Source: Nemertoderma westbladi (Eukaryota; Xenacoelomorpha; Nemertodermatida; Nemertodermatidae). From it: 64,000 nucleotides of DNA. Made by a program: the position numbers and the translations under genes. Location of the stretch: positions 47,554 through 111,553 of the forward strand of contig JAUCBJ010001187.1 of NCBI GenBank assembly GCA_032718475.1, read 5' to 3'. The notes beneath the pieces are model-generated. The model ran no database searches. It was not told the DNA's origin and saw nothing but the letters and a program-made list of their open reading frames with translations. Shown one piece after another: positions 1 through 9,719 of the stretch; position 1 is the stretch's first letter, and the number at the start of each line of letters is the position of its first letter.

Positions 1-628
1 CGTTTCTGCTTGTTGATAACGGGCTTGCGTGTTTGAATGTAATAAATTTCAAGCGTTTGTAAAACAAACGTGTGGTTAACTGCCCTAAATACTTAAATCA
101 AAAATTTACCAAACTGAGTGATACACATTCATACGGCACCAGAGCCAGCAAATCAAATTTTTATGTTCCCAATTGTAAATCCTTTGAAAGCGAAACGTTT
201 TTCTTTAATGGAATAAAGAATTGGAATTCCCTACCGAATAACATTAAAAATATTAAAAATGAACATGCCTTTAAGTCTGCAGTAAAATCCCATCTCCAAG
301 ACCAGTGCAAATTCTTATATAGCAGTATTTAGTTTAGTTCAATATTAAATAGGTGCATGTGCAATAATTAGTAATAATGATCAATTTTGTATTTCTTGTA
401 TCTTATTTAGTTTAAATTATATAATTATTCTATATACAGTAGTTAGTTTAGTTTGTATTGGTAACCAAGTAACTTGAAGGACCCCCTTGGAAATAAGCTG
501 CAAAGCTTTAGGGGTTATCCTTTATGTTATGTTGGACAATACTTACTATACATTAATAATTTTACTGAGTTAATGTATTGGTTTCTATTGTTTGCATAAT
601 ATATAAATAAATCTATCTATCTATCTAT
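1..628 (+). mobile_element. 3' end of a non-LTR retrotransposon (LINE), fragment
   Basis: The frame open from 72 to 332 (86 residues) resembles the extreme C-terminus of CR1/L2/Rex-like LINE ORF2 proteins. It has the characteristic HSYGTRASKSNF stretch, then a hydrophobic GIKNWNSLP segment, then an FKSAVKSHL-like tail. The same frame runs back to position 3 but is broken by a stop near 60, so this is a decayed copy truncated by the window edge. Positions 333-600 are an AT-rich 3' UTR ending in a short (ATCT)n tail at about 607-628, as in many LINEs that end in microsatellites. The family name is inferred from remembered motifs, not from a search. It lies downstream of the EGF gene, probably outside the transcript. 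Confidence 0.65.
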
Positions 629-1084
629 AACAGGCCGCAATGGGTGTATAGCAATTACTTTGAAATGTTTAAACAATTCACGCCACTCAGTCATCCAACG
701 TGTATTGGGCTCGCCGCGGTGCGTCATGATGTGGTTGTGCACAGTCTTACCATGTTCGCTCCCATCCTTGGCCGTCCCATCCTGGTGCTGTCTAACGCGT
801 TCAAACAAGTGTTGGATGGTGTGTCCAACATATTCCCCCTTACAAGAGGGACAAGAGAAAGTGTAAACGACATTTGACACAAGGATATCCGGGAAGGATA
901 TCGGATATTTTTGAGATGGGAGTGACTGGCGCAGTTTAGATGTAGTGAAAACTAACCGAACTGGCCGTGTACCAGACCTAGGTATAAGTCCACGCAACTT
1001 TCGAACAAACAGATCGGTTAAAGGTAGACAAGAGTTTGTGGTTGGAGAACATATTATTACTTCCATAATGTAAATACAATCCAA
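617..1084 (-). pseudogene. Penelope-like element C-terminus with GIY-YIG nuclease domain (fragment)
   Basis: A minus-strand open frame of 155 residues. The N-terminal part has the pattern GTRPVRLVFTTSKLRQSLPS seen before the endonuclease in Penelope-like retroelements. It is followed by VVYTFSCPSCKGEYVGHT, where a CxxC pair precedes the YVGHT strand of the GIY-YIG fold, and then by an LFERVRQH helix and further His/Glu-containing sequence. In such elements this nuclease nicks DNA for target-primed reverse transcription. The upstream reverse transcriptase is not seen and the frame simply opens at 1084, so this is a 5'-truncated remnant. Its 3' end abuts the LINE microsatellite tail at 607-628. 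The assignment is by motif only. Confidence 0.65.
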
Positions 1085-1429
1085 TGCAAAAAATATTTCA
1101 TTTGTTGTAAATTATGATGACATAGCAGTCTACTGTGGGCTGAATTTATGTAGAAACCTTTCAAGGGAGATATCTAGTTTTAGGCTAGCCAATTAATAAT
1201 AATATTAATATTATTAATAAAATGAAAACTGAGCAATTTTATTAATTTAATTCGTGTTAAATAAGTTTATTATAATATAACAGCTGAAAACTTCGCAATA
1301 TTGAAGTTGCATTAGTTATGAAACACACTTGCATGCAAGTTTTCTGTGTTTATGTAAATCAGCTTACATAGAAGTACATGTGCAATTGAAGCCTTGTACA
1401 CAAAGTTTAGGTATCCGTATCAGTTTCCT
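1085..1429 (-). other. 3' UTR and downstream flank of the EGF-domain gene
   Basis: AT-rich sequence following the terminal stop codon of the minus-strand gene. No coding potential is seen. It includes a probable poly(A) signal at 1266-1271 and another TTTATT (AATAAA on the minus strand) near 1237-1242. The Penelope-like fragment begins immediately beyond. A cleavage site cannot be placed from sequence alone. Confidence 0.5.
1266..1271 (-). terminator. Candidate polyadenylation signal AATAAA
   Basis: The plus strand reads TTTATT, i.e. AATAAA on the minus strand, about 160 bp past the stop codon at 1430-1432. It is the first canonical hexamer I see in the 3' UTR. A second lies about 30 bp further on. 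In such AT-rich DNA chance matches are common. Confidence 0.45.
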
Positions 1430-2211
1430 TCAAACACAGTAGATTGGACCAACAGCTAAAGCGCTGATCTCCTCTTCAGAACCCCCAGTGTCTCCAAGAC
1501 GCAACTCAACTATCGGCGAATCTTCGATGTTTAGGATGTGTTGGGTGCACGATAAAGAAGACTGATGGCATTTTAATCCACCCCTTTCCAGGAAAGAATA
1601 CTGGACCAAACCACTCTCTGTCCCAATGACGTAACATACTTCATCCATAACCACTTCGATGGCTGTTATATCACAATTTTGGACACACAATGATGACATT
1701 GACATCATTTCTCTTATTTGATTCAGGTCATAATGGTAGCTGACTGCCAATGAGAATCCACATGGTGTCTCATGTCCACTAACTACTTGACTTGGCCTAT
1801 CGGCATAGATAGACTTCCAGTTTGTAAAATAGCAAATGATTTCCCCAACCTTCTCTTCGAAGATATGCTCACCAGAACTTCCTGTGTCTCCAAGGCGAAT
1901 CTCCTGCACCGGCAATAAATTCTTATCTTCAATTGGAATAATAGAGCAATCATGATCTGATGGACAGAAATTCCAGTTTGAAAAGACGTGAGAATCGAAT
2001 GCGCGGTCAATCCAGCAATTATCATAAATGGATACCTCAACTGATATTATCGTTATTGTCTGGCTGCAGGAATCTGCTGCGTTTAAGAGATTCTCTATTA
2101 TCGTCATATCATATGGGTATGTTACTATGATACCATATCCACACGCGTTCTCATGGCCACTAACATATTCGCTGGTAAACATTGCTGGGATAATGAACTG
2201 CCCAGAGGAAC
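1430..2211 (-). CDS. Terminal coding exon: tandem pair of an unrecognised Cys-containing domain
   Basis: This is the last coding exon of the minus-strand gene. The acceptor is TTTCAG before position 2211. The first two bases complete a Gly codon begun by the preceding EGF exon (phase 1), and the stop is TGA at 1432-1430. It encodes about 259 residues made of two repeats of roughly 125 residues. Each has VSGHE followed by a CG pair (HENACGYG and HETPCGFS), a region with paired cysteines, then a conserved RLGDTG core with S and E soon after (RLGDTGSSGE and RLGDTGGSEE), and ends with a VG-x-I-x-C motif. No transmembrane segment or basic tail is visible. Following EGF modules, it is probably extracellular. 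I do not recognise the domain family. An in-frame Met 13 bp upstream, at 2224, lies in the intron and is not needed as a start. Confidence 0.75.
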
Positions 2212-2537
2212 CTGAAAGAAACATTATGTATCAGAGTAAGTGCAATATATTTATTCTAAATTAATATATTTCGGTAATAAATAGAGATAATTTAACATTT
2301 TCGGTAATAAATAAAAATAAATAGCTACATGTTGGAATCATCTGTTTGAAGGTAGGAAAGATTTGTATTTTCTTGATAACATCAGACTTGGTGTATTCAT
2401 TAGTTCTTGTAGCTACTGTACGCCCAGGTAATGGTAACTATATCAGCTTCTCTGATCTAGACTGTAAATGTATGTTTCACATGGGGGGTGGTGTTAGAAG
2501 CATCTACAAGAATAACGTAATCTTATTTATACTATAC
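2212..2537 (-). other. Last intron of the EGF gene (326 bp)
   Basis: A short AT-rich intron between the donor GTATAGT at 2537 and the acceptor TTTCAG at 2212. It contains a small direct repeat of a 'ttcggtaataaataga/aaa' phrase at about 2270 and 2300. No other element is seen. Confidence 0.7.
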
Positions 2538-2660
2538 CTTGACAATTCTTCCCATCTCCAGTGTATCCCAGTTGGCAGGCACAATCGAATGACCCTGGTG
2601 TGTTGGTGCAGTCGGCATTCTCGTGACAATCATTGGTGTTACTGAGGCATTCATTGATTT
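2538..2660 (-). CDS. Calcium-binding EGF exon (diverged copy)
   Basis: A 123-bp symmetrical phase 1-1 exon. The acceptor is ATTTTAG before 2660 and the donor is GTATAGT at 2537-2531. It encodes one EGF module with six cysteines. The opening INEC fits the Ca-binding consensus, and CTNTPGSFDCAC fits the Asn/Asp hydroxylation consensus C-x-N-x4-F-x-C-x-C. It ends in CQ plus the first base of a Gly codon, completed by the terminal exon after a 326-bp intron. It is clearly diverged in sequence from the other three EGF exons. The LTR of the retrotransposon at 2754 starts only 93 bp upstream of its acceptor. Confidence 0.85.
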
Positions 2661-2748
2661 CTAAAATATATTTATATAGAATAATAAGTAAATAATAAGA
2701 AAATAATTTGTTGATTGACAGAAAAGACGGACTGACCAACAGAGGCTA

Positions 2749-2753
2749 CCATT
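2749..2753. repeat. Target-site duplication CCATT (left)
   Basis: Five bases directly before the TG of the 5' LTR, identical to 15065-15069 after the CA of the 3' LTR. Five bp is a usual duplication length for LTR retrotransposons. Confidence 0.9.
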
Positions 2754-3808
2754 TGTAAAGGCTTTTGCGGAATTAGCTGGTTATTTTCCCCGTAAAGTAC
2801 TCTGTAGTTGGTTTAGCAGGCATAAAAGGCCGTGTCCTTACTGTACAGTACTGGTGTTTTAGAGGACACAAAAGCCATTTCTTCTGTATGTGTACTTTAG
2901 CGGACATAATTAGCAATTCTTTGACGCAATACGCCAGATCCTCTTGAAACAGTGTAGCTACCATGACGATGGCTAACAGCTGATGCTGTACACGTGTAGC
3001 TTTTTCTTTGTTCTCTGTTCCTTCTTTGTTCGTCTTTAGCCCAGCATTAGTAGGCTTAATTATAGAACGTATATCTGTTATCATACCTCACTTAACGAAT
3101 CATAACATACAAACTAATCATATTGTCAACTACAAACACCGCATTTTACTGCTATTTACTGTCGGTTATTCATTATATTTGTTGATGGAATATTATATTT
3201 GGAATACTGATAAATAATCAGACACCCCAATCTTCTTGATATACTAAAGGTTAGAGAGACCGGTTACATATAATGATTGCGACTTACATTAAGTGGTTTG
3301 AAGTGAATCTAATGCTATTTTATAGGCCCTACATGTATTGTCTGTTGTTCTCTTTATATATGATTAAAATCAGTGAAGGTCGGCAGATTAGTGTGCAGCA
3401 TTGTGTAGTATTGTGTATGATTGTGACTGATAACAAAGCATCTCCTAAAGAATGCGCCATATACGTGAATCTATAGCCATCCCGTTGTGTTTAGTTTAAG
3501 TCATAACTCTGTTTACATATTTAGAGCGCCACGTCCTAAAGGAACTGTTAATATTTCCCGAAAGTGAATAATATTTGTCAGAGATTATATATTACGATCA
3601 GTCGAATAATACAGTAGGCCTACCCCGCAATACGGTTAGGCTTCCGAATCCAGTCTCCCGGGTATATCCAGCGGGTGAATGATCGCGCATAGACTGGCTT
3701 CGGCTAATGTAGTGTATCAAATACTTGTCATAGGCTAAAGACGATCTATCATCTAAAAGACATCCCAATTTGGCAGGTTAAACTGCTAAAGGTCTGAAAG
3801 CGCGAACA
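2754..3808 (+). repeat. 5' long terminal repeat
   Basis: Begins TGTAAAGGC and ends GCGAACA. It is co-linear with 14015-15064, with about six substitutions (for example T/C near 2778 and 14039) and an extra 5 bp (ACAGT in a short direct repeat) around 2843. It should carry the promoter and R region, but I cannot place the TATA box or transcript start reliably. Short open frames within it also occur in the other LTR and look incidental. Confidence 0.92.
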
Positions 3809-3847
3809 ATAACAGATATATACGTACAATCAGAAGATATAGTTGTC

Positions 3848-3869
3848 TATTGTTCTGGTAAGAACAATA
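3848..3869 (+). other. Perfect 9-bp stem hairpin in leader
   Basis: TATTGTTCT, loop GGTA, AGAACAATA. The arms are exact reverse complements. It lies 40 bp past the LTR end. The right arm overlaps a 16-bp direct repeat shared with the LTR/leader junction (3804-3819 and 3862-3877). Confidence 0.6.
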
Positions 3870-4150
3870 ACAGATATCGCTTCTGTATTGCAGTAGGCAA
3901 TAAAGCTGAAGTACCGGCCAACCGGTACCCAGTAGGCCTGACTACCTAACCACCCGGACCGGTACCTACAGCAGTACAGGTACAGCAGTATTATTCGATT
4001 TTGATTATTATATACCAGTAGGTCTTAATAATTAATCGGGGACGCCTGGTTTTTATTGGGATTTTACTTAGGCCTATTTCTGTCAGTTTTATTTATTTGT
4101 AGGCTAATATTGAGCAGAAGGCGTGTAAGCCTGCTCAGATTGTACAGACA

Positions 4151-4727
4151 ATTTGTAGGCTGGACTGTTGTCTGACTGTTGTTAAGTCTGAAGGGACTGT
4201 AGTGTGTGTAGAGCGTATGTCCGAAAAAGTACTAGTTAGGAAAGTAGGGGCTGCCAGTGCTGTGAGGTGAACCCCCTCGAAAGAATAAGTCGTACTACTG
4301 GGTTAGAACGCATACTAACTAACCATTTCGGAGTCTGCATATACTGTAGTTTATTTAGGCTTGATAGTAGTCTGCCAGCGTTTGGTCTGTACTTGGTTTG
4401 TGTAGTTTGTGTGGGTAGCGTAATATTTCTTATTTAGATAATTTGTAGGCTGGATTTTGTCTGGCTGTTGTTAGGTCTTGAGAGATTTCGGTGTGTGTAG
4501 AGTGTATGTCCGATAAAGTGCCAGTTGGGAACGTAGGGGCTTCCAGAGCTGTGAGGTAAACCCCCTCGAAAGAATAAGTGGTACTACTCGGTTAGAACGC
4601 ATACTAACTAACCATTTCGGAGTCTGCATATACCGTAGTTTGTTTGGGCTTGATAGTAGTCTGTCAGTATTTGGTCTGCATTTTGTTTGAGTAGTCTGTA
4701 CGCGTAGCGTAATATTTATTATTCAGA
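4151..4727 (+). repeat. 290-bp tandem duplication in leader
   Basis: Positions 4151-4440 are repeated from 4441 with scattered substitutions. Both copies contain ATTTGTAGGCTGGA at the start, CCCCCTCGAAAGAATAAG, and CATACTAACTAACCATTTCG. Divergence between the copies is clearly higher than between the LTRs, so the duplication predates this insertion. Confidence 0.85.
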
Positions 4728-5659
4728 GTTTATGCGATTATTCTCAACATTCATATCCCCAAGTTTATTCCTACAGTAATTGTGCTTGTTATATATACCG
4801 TTATAGTTAAACTAACCCCGGTACTACATCAGGGCTGCTTGGCGTAGGTAAAGACTGGTGATTTTGTGCCCCGGTCACTCCAGCAGATACCGTGGTTCTT
4901 TTGGCTGTTCAAGTATTTTTAACTACTGATTATTTGTTATATAAGTACTTGTACCTAATTTAGGGTTTAGTGTACAGTGCTTTCCGAAGGTGATTAGTGT
5001 GTAGGCAGTATATTTGTGTTGTAAAGTGGTTAATAGGCACGTTGGTTCTGGTAGACCGCGGTAATTAACTTCTGGGTAGGAACACTCCGTGATACTTAAC
5101 GTAGTACTTATAGCGATACGGCTATAAGTCGTCAGACGGTGGTATTTTCCTATCTGGACAACGCAGTATATTTACTACTACTTATTATTTTCAAATACCG
5201 TAGTACCCTGTCCTTTGTAATAACCAGATAATCTAACCCTTTGTTAGGCTGGTTTGTAGACTTCTTGTAAAATTACCCTAAAAATTCGTACTTGTAATTT
5301 TTGTGTTTATTTAGAGATTGTAATCTCACCCGAATTGTATGTAATTTGTAGTATTAAGTAACTTAGGTAAATTAGAATTATTTGTTTTAGTGTCCAACAA
5401 GTAGCACTTCACTGAGAGCGCACAGCTTCTGTGTAGTGACTCCCCCCAGAAATAATAACATTTATTTCAAATATTGACAAAACCCATTTTAATGGGTATA
5501 GATATATTATAAATCAACTCAAACGATTTATAAATAGTAGGCCTGCCATACATCAATTAGGTCTAAATATCAGTTGGACTACTGCTCAAATAACGGTAAT
5601 AAAATAAGTAAAGTAACCAAGTAACCCCTAAAAATTCAGAAATTCAATTATTTAAAATA

Positions 5660-6165
5660 ATTGACATACCGGTATTTACCATAGGTTTATTATATTTATT
5701 TCTATAAATTTTAGGCTGAAATTATACCGGTATTCTGTAATTAATTCTAGTCTGTAATTATACTTATATATATACATTATAAGTGTAAGCTGTATACCGG
5801 TATTCACGATAGGCCTATTATATATTTATAAATTTAGGCTGAAATTATACCGGTATTCTGTAATTAATTCTAGTTAATAATTATACTTATATATATACAT
5901 TATAAGTGTAAGCTGTATACCGGTATTCACGATAGGCCTATTATATATTTATAAATTTAGGCTGAAATTATACCGGTATTCTGTAATTAATTCTAGTTAA
6001 TAATTATACTTATATATACTATAAGTGTAAACTGCATACCGGTATCCACGATAGGCCAATTATATATTTATACATATTTGTGCTGGAATTATATACCGGT
6101 ATTCTGTGACAAACCTAGTCTGTAATAATATTTATATATATACTATAAGCATACCGGTATTCTAA
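5660..6165 (+). repeat. AT-rich tandem repeat, about 123-bp unit, about four copies
   Basis: Units share TATACCGGTATTC, AGGCCTATTATATATTTATA and TATTCTGTAATTAATTCTAG. Starts at about 5663, 5791, 5914 and 6033 give spacings of about 128, 123 and 119 bp. Each unit carries two ACCGGT palindromes. It lies directly upstream of the Gag start. Confidence 0.8.
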
Positions 6166-6296
6166 TATATTATATATATATCACGCTACACTGAGTAGCA
6201 GTATCGGTAATTAATTACTAGGCTAACGGTGATACTGAATTACTAGACTTGCTTGAACTGTAATATAGCAGTAGGCATTCAACTGTACAAACCAAT

Positions 6297-9200
6297 ATGT
6301 CTGACACAAAGCAAAACCTGTCAGACAGTCTCCTAGATACAACCATATGTGACCCAGACAGGAGTGTGGAACGTGTAGGACCGAAGTTCAACTCACCTCC
6401 TACTGTAAGAAAGATCATCCCTCCCGTAGTAATATCAGACCCTAGGCTAGTCCAACATCGTAGGTCTATCATAGGCACTCGAGCTCAGGTCAAGCGGGAC
6501 CAAGAAGCAGCGGAACAGCAACAACCCGCGAGCCAAGTACTTATTTCTCAACGGCCCGACAGCTCCAGTAGTGAGGATACTGTAGAGCTGACACCCGAGC
6601 GCGGAGCAAAGATGACGGATGCGGTTTATTCGGATCCCCTTCTCATCCTTCCTGCAGCCGTACTCACTAGGTTATTGATTGCGGTGGAAGAACACCAGAT
6701 CGATTGGGCGAGAAATAAGCGATCGACTAAAGATAGTTATGCGGGATACACAAGGGAAGAACTGAAGTCTATTGTCGAGTCGCAATGGAACTTCCCCAGA
6801 CCCGGACTCCCGTTTGATTTATCAGAAGCTGCCTGGGAAGACATACACAGGATGGGAGTAACCAAGGAAACCATCGATCCAGCTGTGTGGAAGAGGTCCG
6901 CAGCCGGATACGTACAGGGATTCTTCAGCTCTATGGAGCGATTAAAGGAACAACTGTTTCAACAACCCCAAGGACCTCAAGAGCAGGGACAGCTGCTTTA
7001 TCAAGTTAGAGAAAGAATTCTGCGAATCAGGCTAATCTTATCGGCCTTTGAGGAGGCTTCTAAAAGAAGACAAGACACGTCGTTGCAAGTTGCCGTAAAG
7101 ACTTGGTTTCAACGGGTGAGTCTCCAGGTTCAAGGAACGGCTCAGTGGAAAGTTCAACTGGATGAGCACTCAACCCATGGAGAATCAACAGACGCTACAT
7201 TTTCCCAAGTGGAAAGTGAAGCGACAGCAGAGAAACCGCATAAGAGGGATGCTATTGACATCTATCTGTCGGACTATCAACGTTTTGTAGGAGATGAAGA
7301 GTTGAGGAGAAGACTAGAGGGACTTAGCCCTAATAGTGAAGGAGCCAAGCTTGTGTTGGACGCAATCGATGTGGATAGGATAGCTGCGAACCAAGCTAAA
7401 CTTGATGAAAGCATCCGCATCGCTAAGGTTCAAGAAGAACAAGTAAAGAAAAAACGTATAGAAGATAGAAAGACAGCGGCAGTGGCAGCAGCAGTGGCAG
7501 CGGCAGAAGCGGAAAGAAAAGCGGCAGTGGCAGCAGCAGTGGCAGCGGCAGAAGCGGAAAGAAAAGCGGCAGTGGCAGTGGCAGAGGCAGTGGCAGAAGC
7601 AGAACGGAGGGCATCTGAAGAGACAACCCAACTAGAGTTGGAAAATCTTCAAGAGAGGCAAGACAACTTCAATAAACAGTTAACAGCTAGTAATATGCAG
7701 ATGATGAGTCGATCAACTCCCAAAAGACAGGGATATACATCATCTGAGGAAGGCGATACCACTGATCCTGAAGGCGGAGGAAATCGATCTCGCCTAAGCA
7801 GACGTAAAAGAATGTCCCACCGTCAGAAATTGCCTGATTTGCCCCCAGCTGTTAGAAGGCAACTAGCTAGCACAGACTTAGGTAGTACAGAACCCACAGA
7901 CCAAATAATTAACATAGAAAGACTCCCTACTATAGTAGATGAGCCTGAAATAATTAGGCCTGTTCTCGAAGCCACCCCTTCGGTGATAGAGACACCTGTA
8001 CTCCCTGAACCTACCTCTAAATTCCCTCTGCACAGCACGAAGCTACCTGTGCCCCACAGAACCACCCCTGAAATTGTTCATGTCCTGGACTCCGAGCGAA
8101 ACATTCATGACTTGTCGCCCGTTGTCCCTCGTCCTCCCGCTACAACGTTGGCGCCTCCCGCTTCGGCGGTCGAGTGGGTAGATGAGGGACGACGGGAGAT
8201 GGGTCTCCTGCTCGGACAGCTGAGGGAACAACATTCTCGCTCCTCTCAGCAGGCCCAGGAGATGGAGGGAACTGTGCAGCAGTTAAAGGGAACAATTAGA
8301 GAGAGTAGGTTAGAGTTGCAAGAAGTGCAGCAAAGTATCGCGTTAGAACGCGATAAATTAGTAAATACACAAAAGGGTATACCACCAACCCTGGTAACAA
8401 TGTGTCAACCTGTTAGGTCTGAAGTATTTCATGCGCAAGGTGTGGAGCCTACACGCATCTATACTGCTAGCGAAGTAGAAACTCCTATAGTAAACCCTAT
8501 TAAGGGTAATTATAAACCTGTTGACAATGATATCCCATATAGACTTGATAATAATCCGAGAAATTTATATACCGGTAACTCGATATTAAATAACACGATG
8601 GCCCAAGAAAGTTTTACGCGTCAAATGGCTAGAACCGAAGCCCGTCAAGCGGTAAAGGTGGGAGAGATCGTCAAGTTCAATGGAGATGAGATGAAATGGT
8701 TACCTTTTAATGAATATTACAAAGATAACATACAGAACTCTGTGCTATCTAATGGAGAGAAACTTAGATTCCTCATCGAGTGCTTGGAAGGATCTCCCAA
8801 GTTAATGGCATTAAAGTTTATTGGACATCCAGACGGATTAAGACAAGTTTGGGATACACTAAACATCAGGTATGGTAATAGGAATAACATAGCTAAATAT
8901 TTGTATGCAAAATTAGTAGCGCCCCGAAAGTTCATTAGCAGCGGGATAATAGAGTTTTCCGATGAGATTCAAGAGATCTGTAGACAATTAGATTGGTTAG
9001 GTAAGTCTCATGAATATCAGAGTTCTATGGTTATTGGAGCCGTGGCTTCTACTTTACCGAAGGGTGGAGTAGGTACACGCTGGGACAAGAAAGTGTTATA
9101 TATGATGGAACAACAACGAAGAGACCCTACCATGGCTGATCTCATGTCATTCTTAGATGGAGAGGTAAAATTACAGCTTCTAAAACAGTCCAGAGAGAAG

Positions 9201-9719
9201 ACACCGGAAAATAAGGTAAGTGAGAAACCCGTTTCCAGGAGAAAGGTAATACCAGTGTGTTATACAGACGACGGCGAAAGCCAGACTTCTCAAGGAGAGG
9301 ATAGCGGGAAAGACACTGAAAAATCTTATTATGTCAATAAAACGCCTAAAGAACAGGTAAGTGAATTCAAGTCTCGAACCAATGACAGGAGAGAACAGGT
9401 AAGAAAAACTCCTCCTACGTCTCCTAAGAGAATTCAGGTGAGAAAGCCCGAAGAAAGAACGAGTGTGCACAACGTTACCCAAAGTAAGGTAAGTAACATC
9501 AAACCAAAATGTGTGCTGTGCGACGGGCCCCACCGTTTGAATAGGTGTGATAAATTCCTAAAGAAATCATTAAAGGATAGACGTGAAGTCATGTGGGATA
9601 AGCGGTTGTGTTATAATTGCCTCAGACGAGGACACCAACGACGAACCTGTTACTCCGACGCAAGGTGTGCAAAGTGCGGCGCAAAACATCATATCTTGTT
9701 GCACACCGAATTCGAATGA
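6297..9719 (+). CDS. gag: Gag polyprotein of BEL/Pao-type retrotransposon
   Basis: A 1,140-residue open frame starting at ATG 6297 and ending TGA 9717-9719. The N-terminal half (1-390) is charged and not recognised. Residues about 393-440 are an Ala/Glu-rich run from a 45-bp repeat, probably helical. Residues 440-720 are low-complexity and proline-rich, with a helical Gln/Glu stretch near 640-690. Residues about 770-980 look like the Gag-like domain common in Pao elements (DUF1759), with the motif FNGDEMKWLPFNEYY. The C-terminus has zinc-binding motifs: CVLCDGPHRLNRC (about 1072), canonical CYNCLRRGHQRRTC (about 1105), and CAKCGAKHHILLH (about 1124). The frame is intact. Gag would form particles and bind the RNA. 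Seven splice-donor-like sites cluster near and just past its 3' end. Confidence 0.88.
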   Translation: MSDTKQNLSDSLLDTTICDPDRSVERVGPKFNSPPTVRKIIPPVVISDPRLVQHRRSIIGTRAQVKRDQEAAEQQQPASQVLISQRPDSSSSEDTVELTPERGAKMTDAVYSDPLLILPAAVLTRLLIAVEEHQIDWARNKRSTKDSYAGYTREELKSIVESQWNFPRPGLPFDLSEAAWEDIHRMGVTKETIDPAVWKRSAAGYVQGFFSSMERLKEQLFQQPQGPQEQGQLLYQVRERILRIRLILSAFEEASKRRQDTSLQVAVKTWFQRVSLQVQGTAQWKVQLDEHSTHGESTDATFSQVESEATAEKPHKRDAIDIYLSDYQRFVGDEELRRRLEGLSPNSEGAKLVLDAIDVDRIAANQAKLDESIRIAKVQEEQVKKKRIEDRKTAAVAAAVAAAEAERKAAVAAAVAAAEAERKAAVAVAEAVAEAERRASEETTQLELENLQERQDNFNKQLTASNMQMMSRSTPKRQGYTSSEEGDTTDPEGGGNRSRLSRRKRMSHRQKLPDLPPAVRRQLASTDLGSTEPTDQIINIERLPTIVDEPEIIRPVLEATPSVIETPVLPEPTSKFPLHSTKLPVPHRTTPEIVHVLDSERNIHDLSPVVPRPPATTLAPPASAVEWVDEGRREMGLLLGQLREQHSRSSQQAQEMEGTVQQLKGTIRESRLELQEVQQSIALERDKLVNTQKGIPPTLVTMCQPVRSEVFHAQGVEPTRIYTASEVETPIVNPIKGNYKPVDNDIPYRLDNNPRNLYTGNSILNNTMAQESFTRQMARTEARQAVKVGEIVKFNGDEMKWLPFNEYYKDNIQNSVLSNGEKLRFLIECLEGSPKLMALKFIGHPDGLRQVWDTLNIRYGNRNNIAKYLYAKLVAPRKFISSGIIEFSDEIQEICRQLDWLGKSHEYQSSMVIGAVASTLPKGGVGTRWDKKVLYMMEQQRRDPTMADLMSFLDGEVKLQLLKQSREKTPENKVSEKPVSRRKVIPVCYTDDGESQTSQGEDSGKDTEKSYYVNKTPKEQVSEFKSRTNDRREQVRKTPPTSPKRIQVRKPEERTSVHNVTQSKVSNIKPKCVLCDGPHRLNRCDKFLKKSLKDRREVMWDKRLCYNCLRRGHQRRTCYSDARCAKCGAKHHILLHTEFE
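7476..7604 (+). repeat. 45-bp in-frame minisatellite within gag
   Basis: Exact 45-bp units begin at 7476 and 7521, with a degenerate third from 7566. Each encodes about 15 residues rich in Ala and Val and ending AEAERK. The length is a multiple of three, so copy-number change preserves the frame. Confidence 0.85.

Larger units (their letters stand above)
3809..6296 (+). other. Retrotransposon 5' leader (noncoding)
   Basis: About 2.5 kb between the 5' LTR and the Gag start, with no long open frame. It contains a perfect hairpin at 3848-3869, a 290-bp tandem duplication (4151-4727) and an AT-rich tandem repeat of about 123 bp (5660-6165). No clear primer-binding site complementary to a tRNA 3' end is adjacent to the LTR. 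A TGG occurs at 3856, about 48 bp in. Confidence 0.7.

Noticed and set aside
3008-3217. 69-codon frame in the 5' LTR (also at 14264-14473)
   Set aside because: Present in both LTRs because they are copies. Hydrophobic but with no recognisable feature.
7314-7631. Minus-strand Cys- or Leu-rich frames opposite gag
   Set aside because: Mirror image of the Ala/Glu repeat in Gag.
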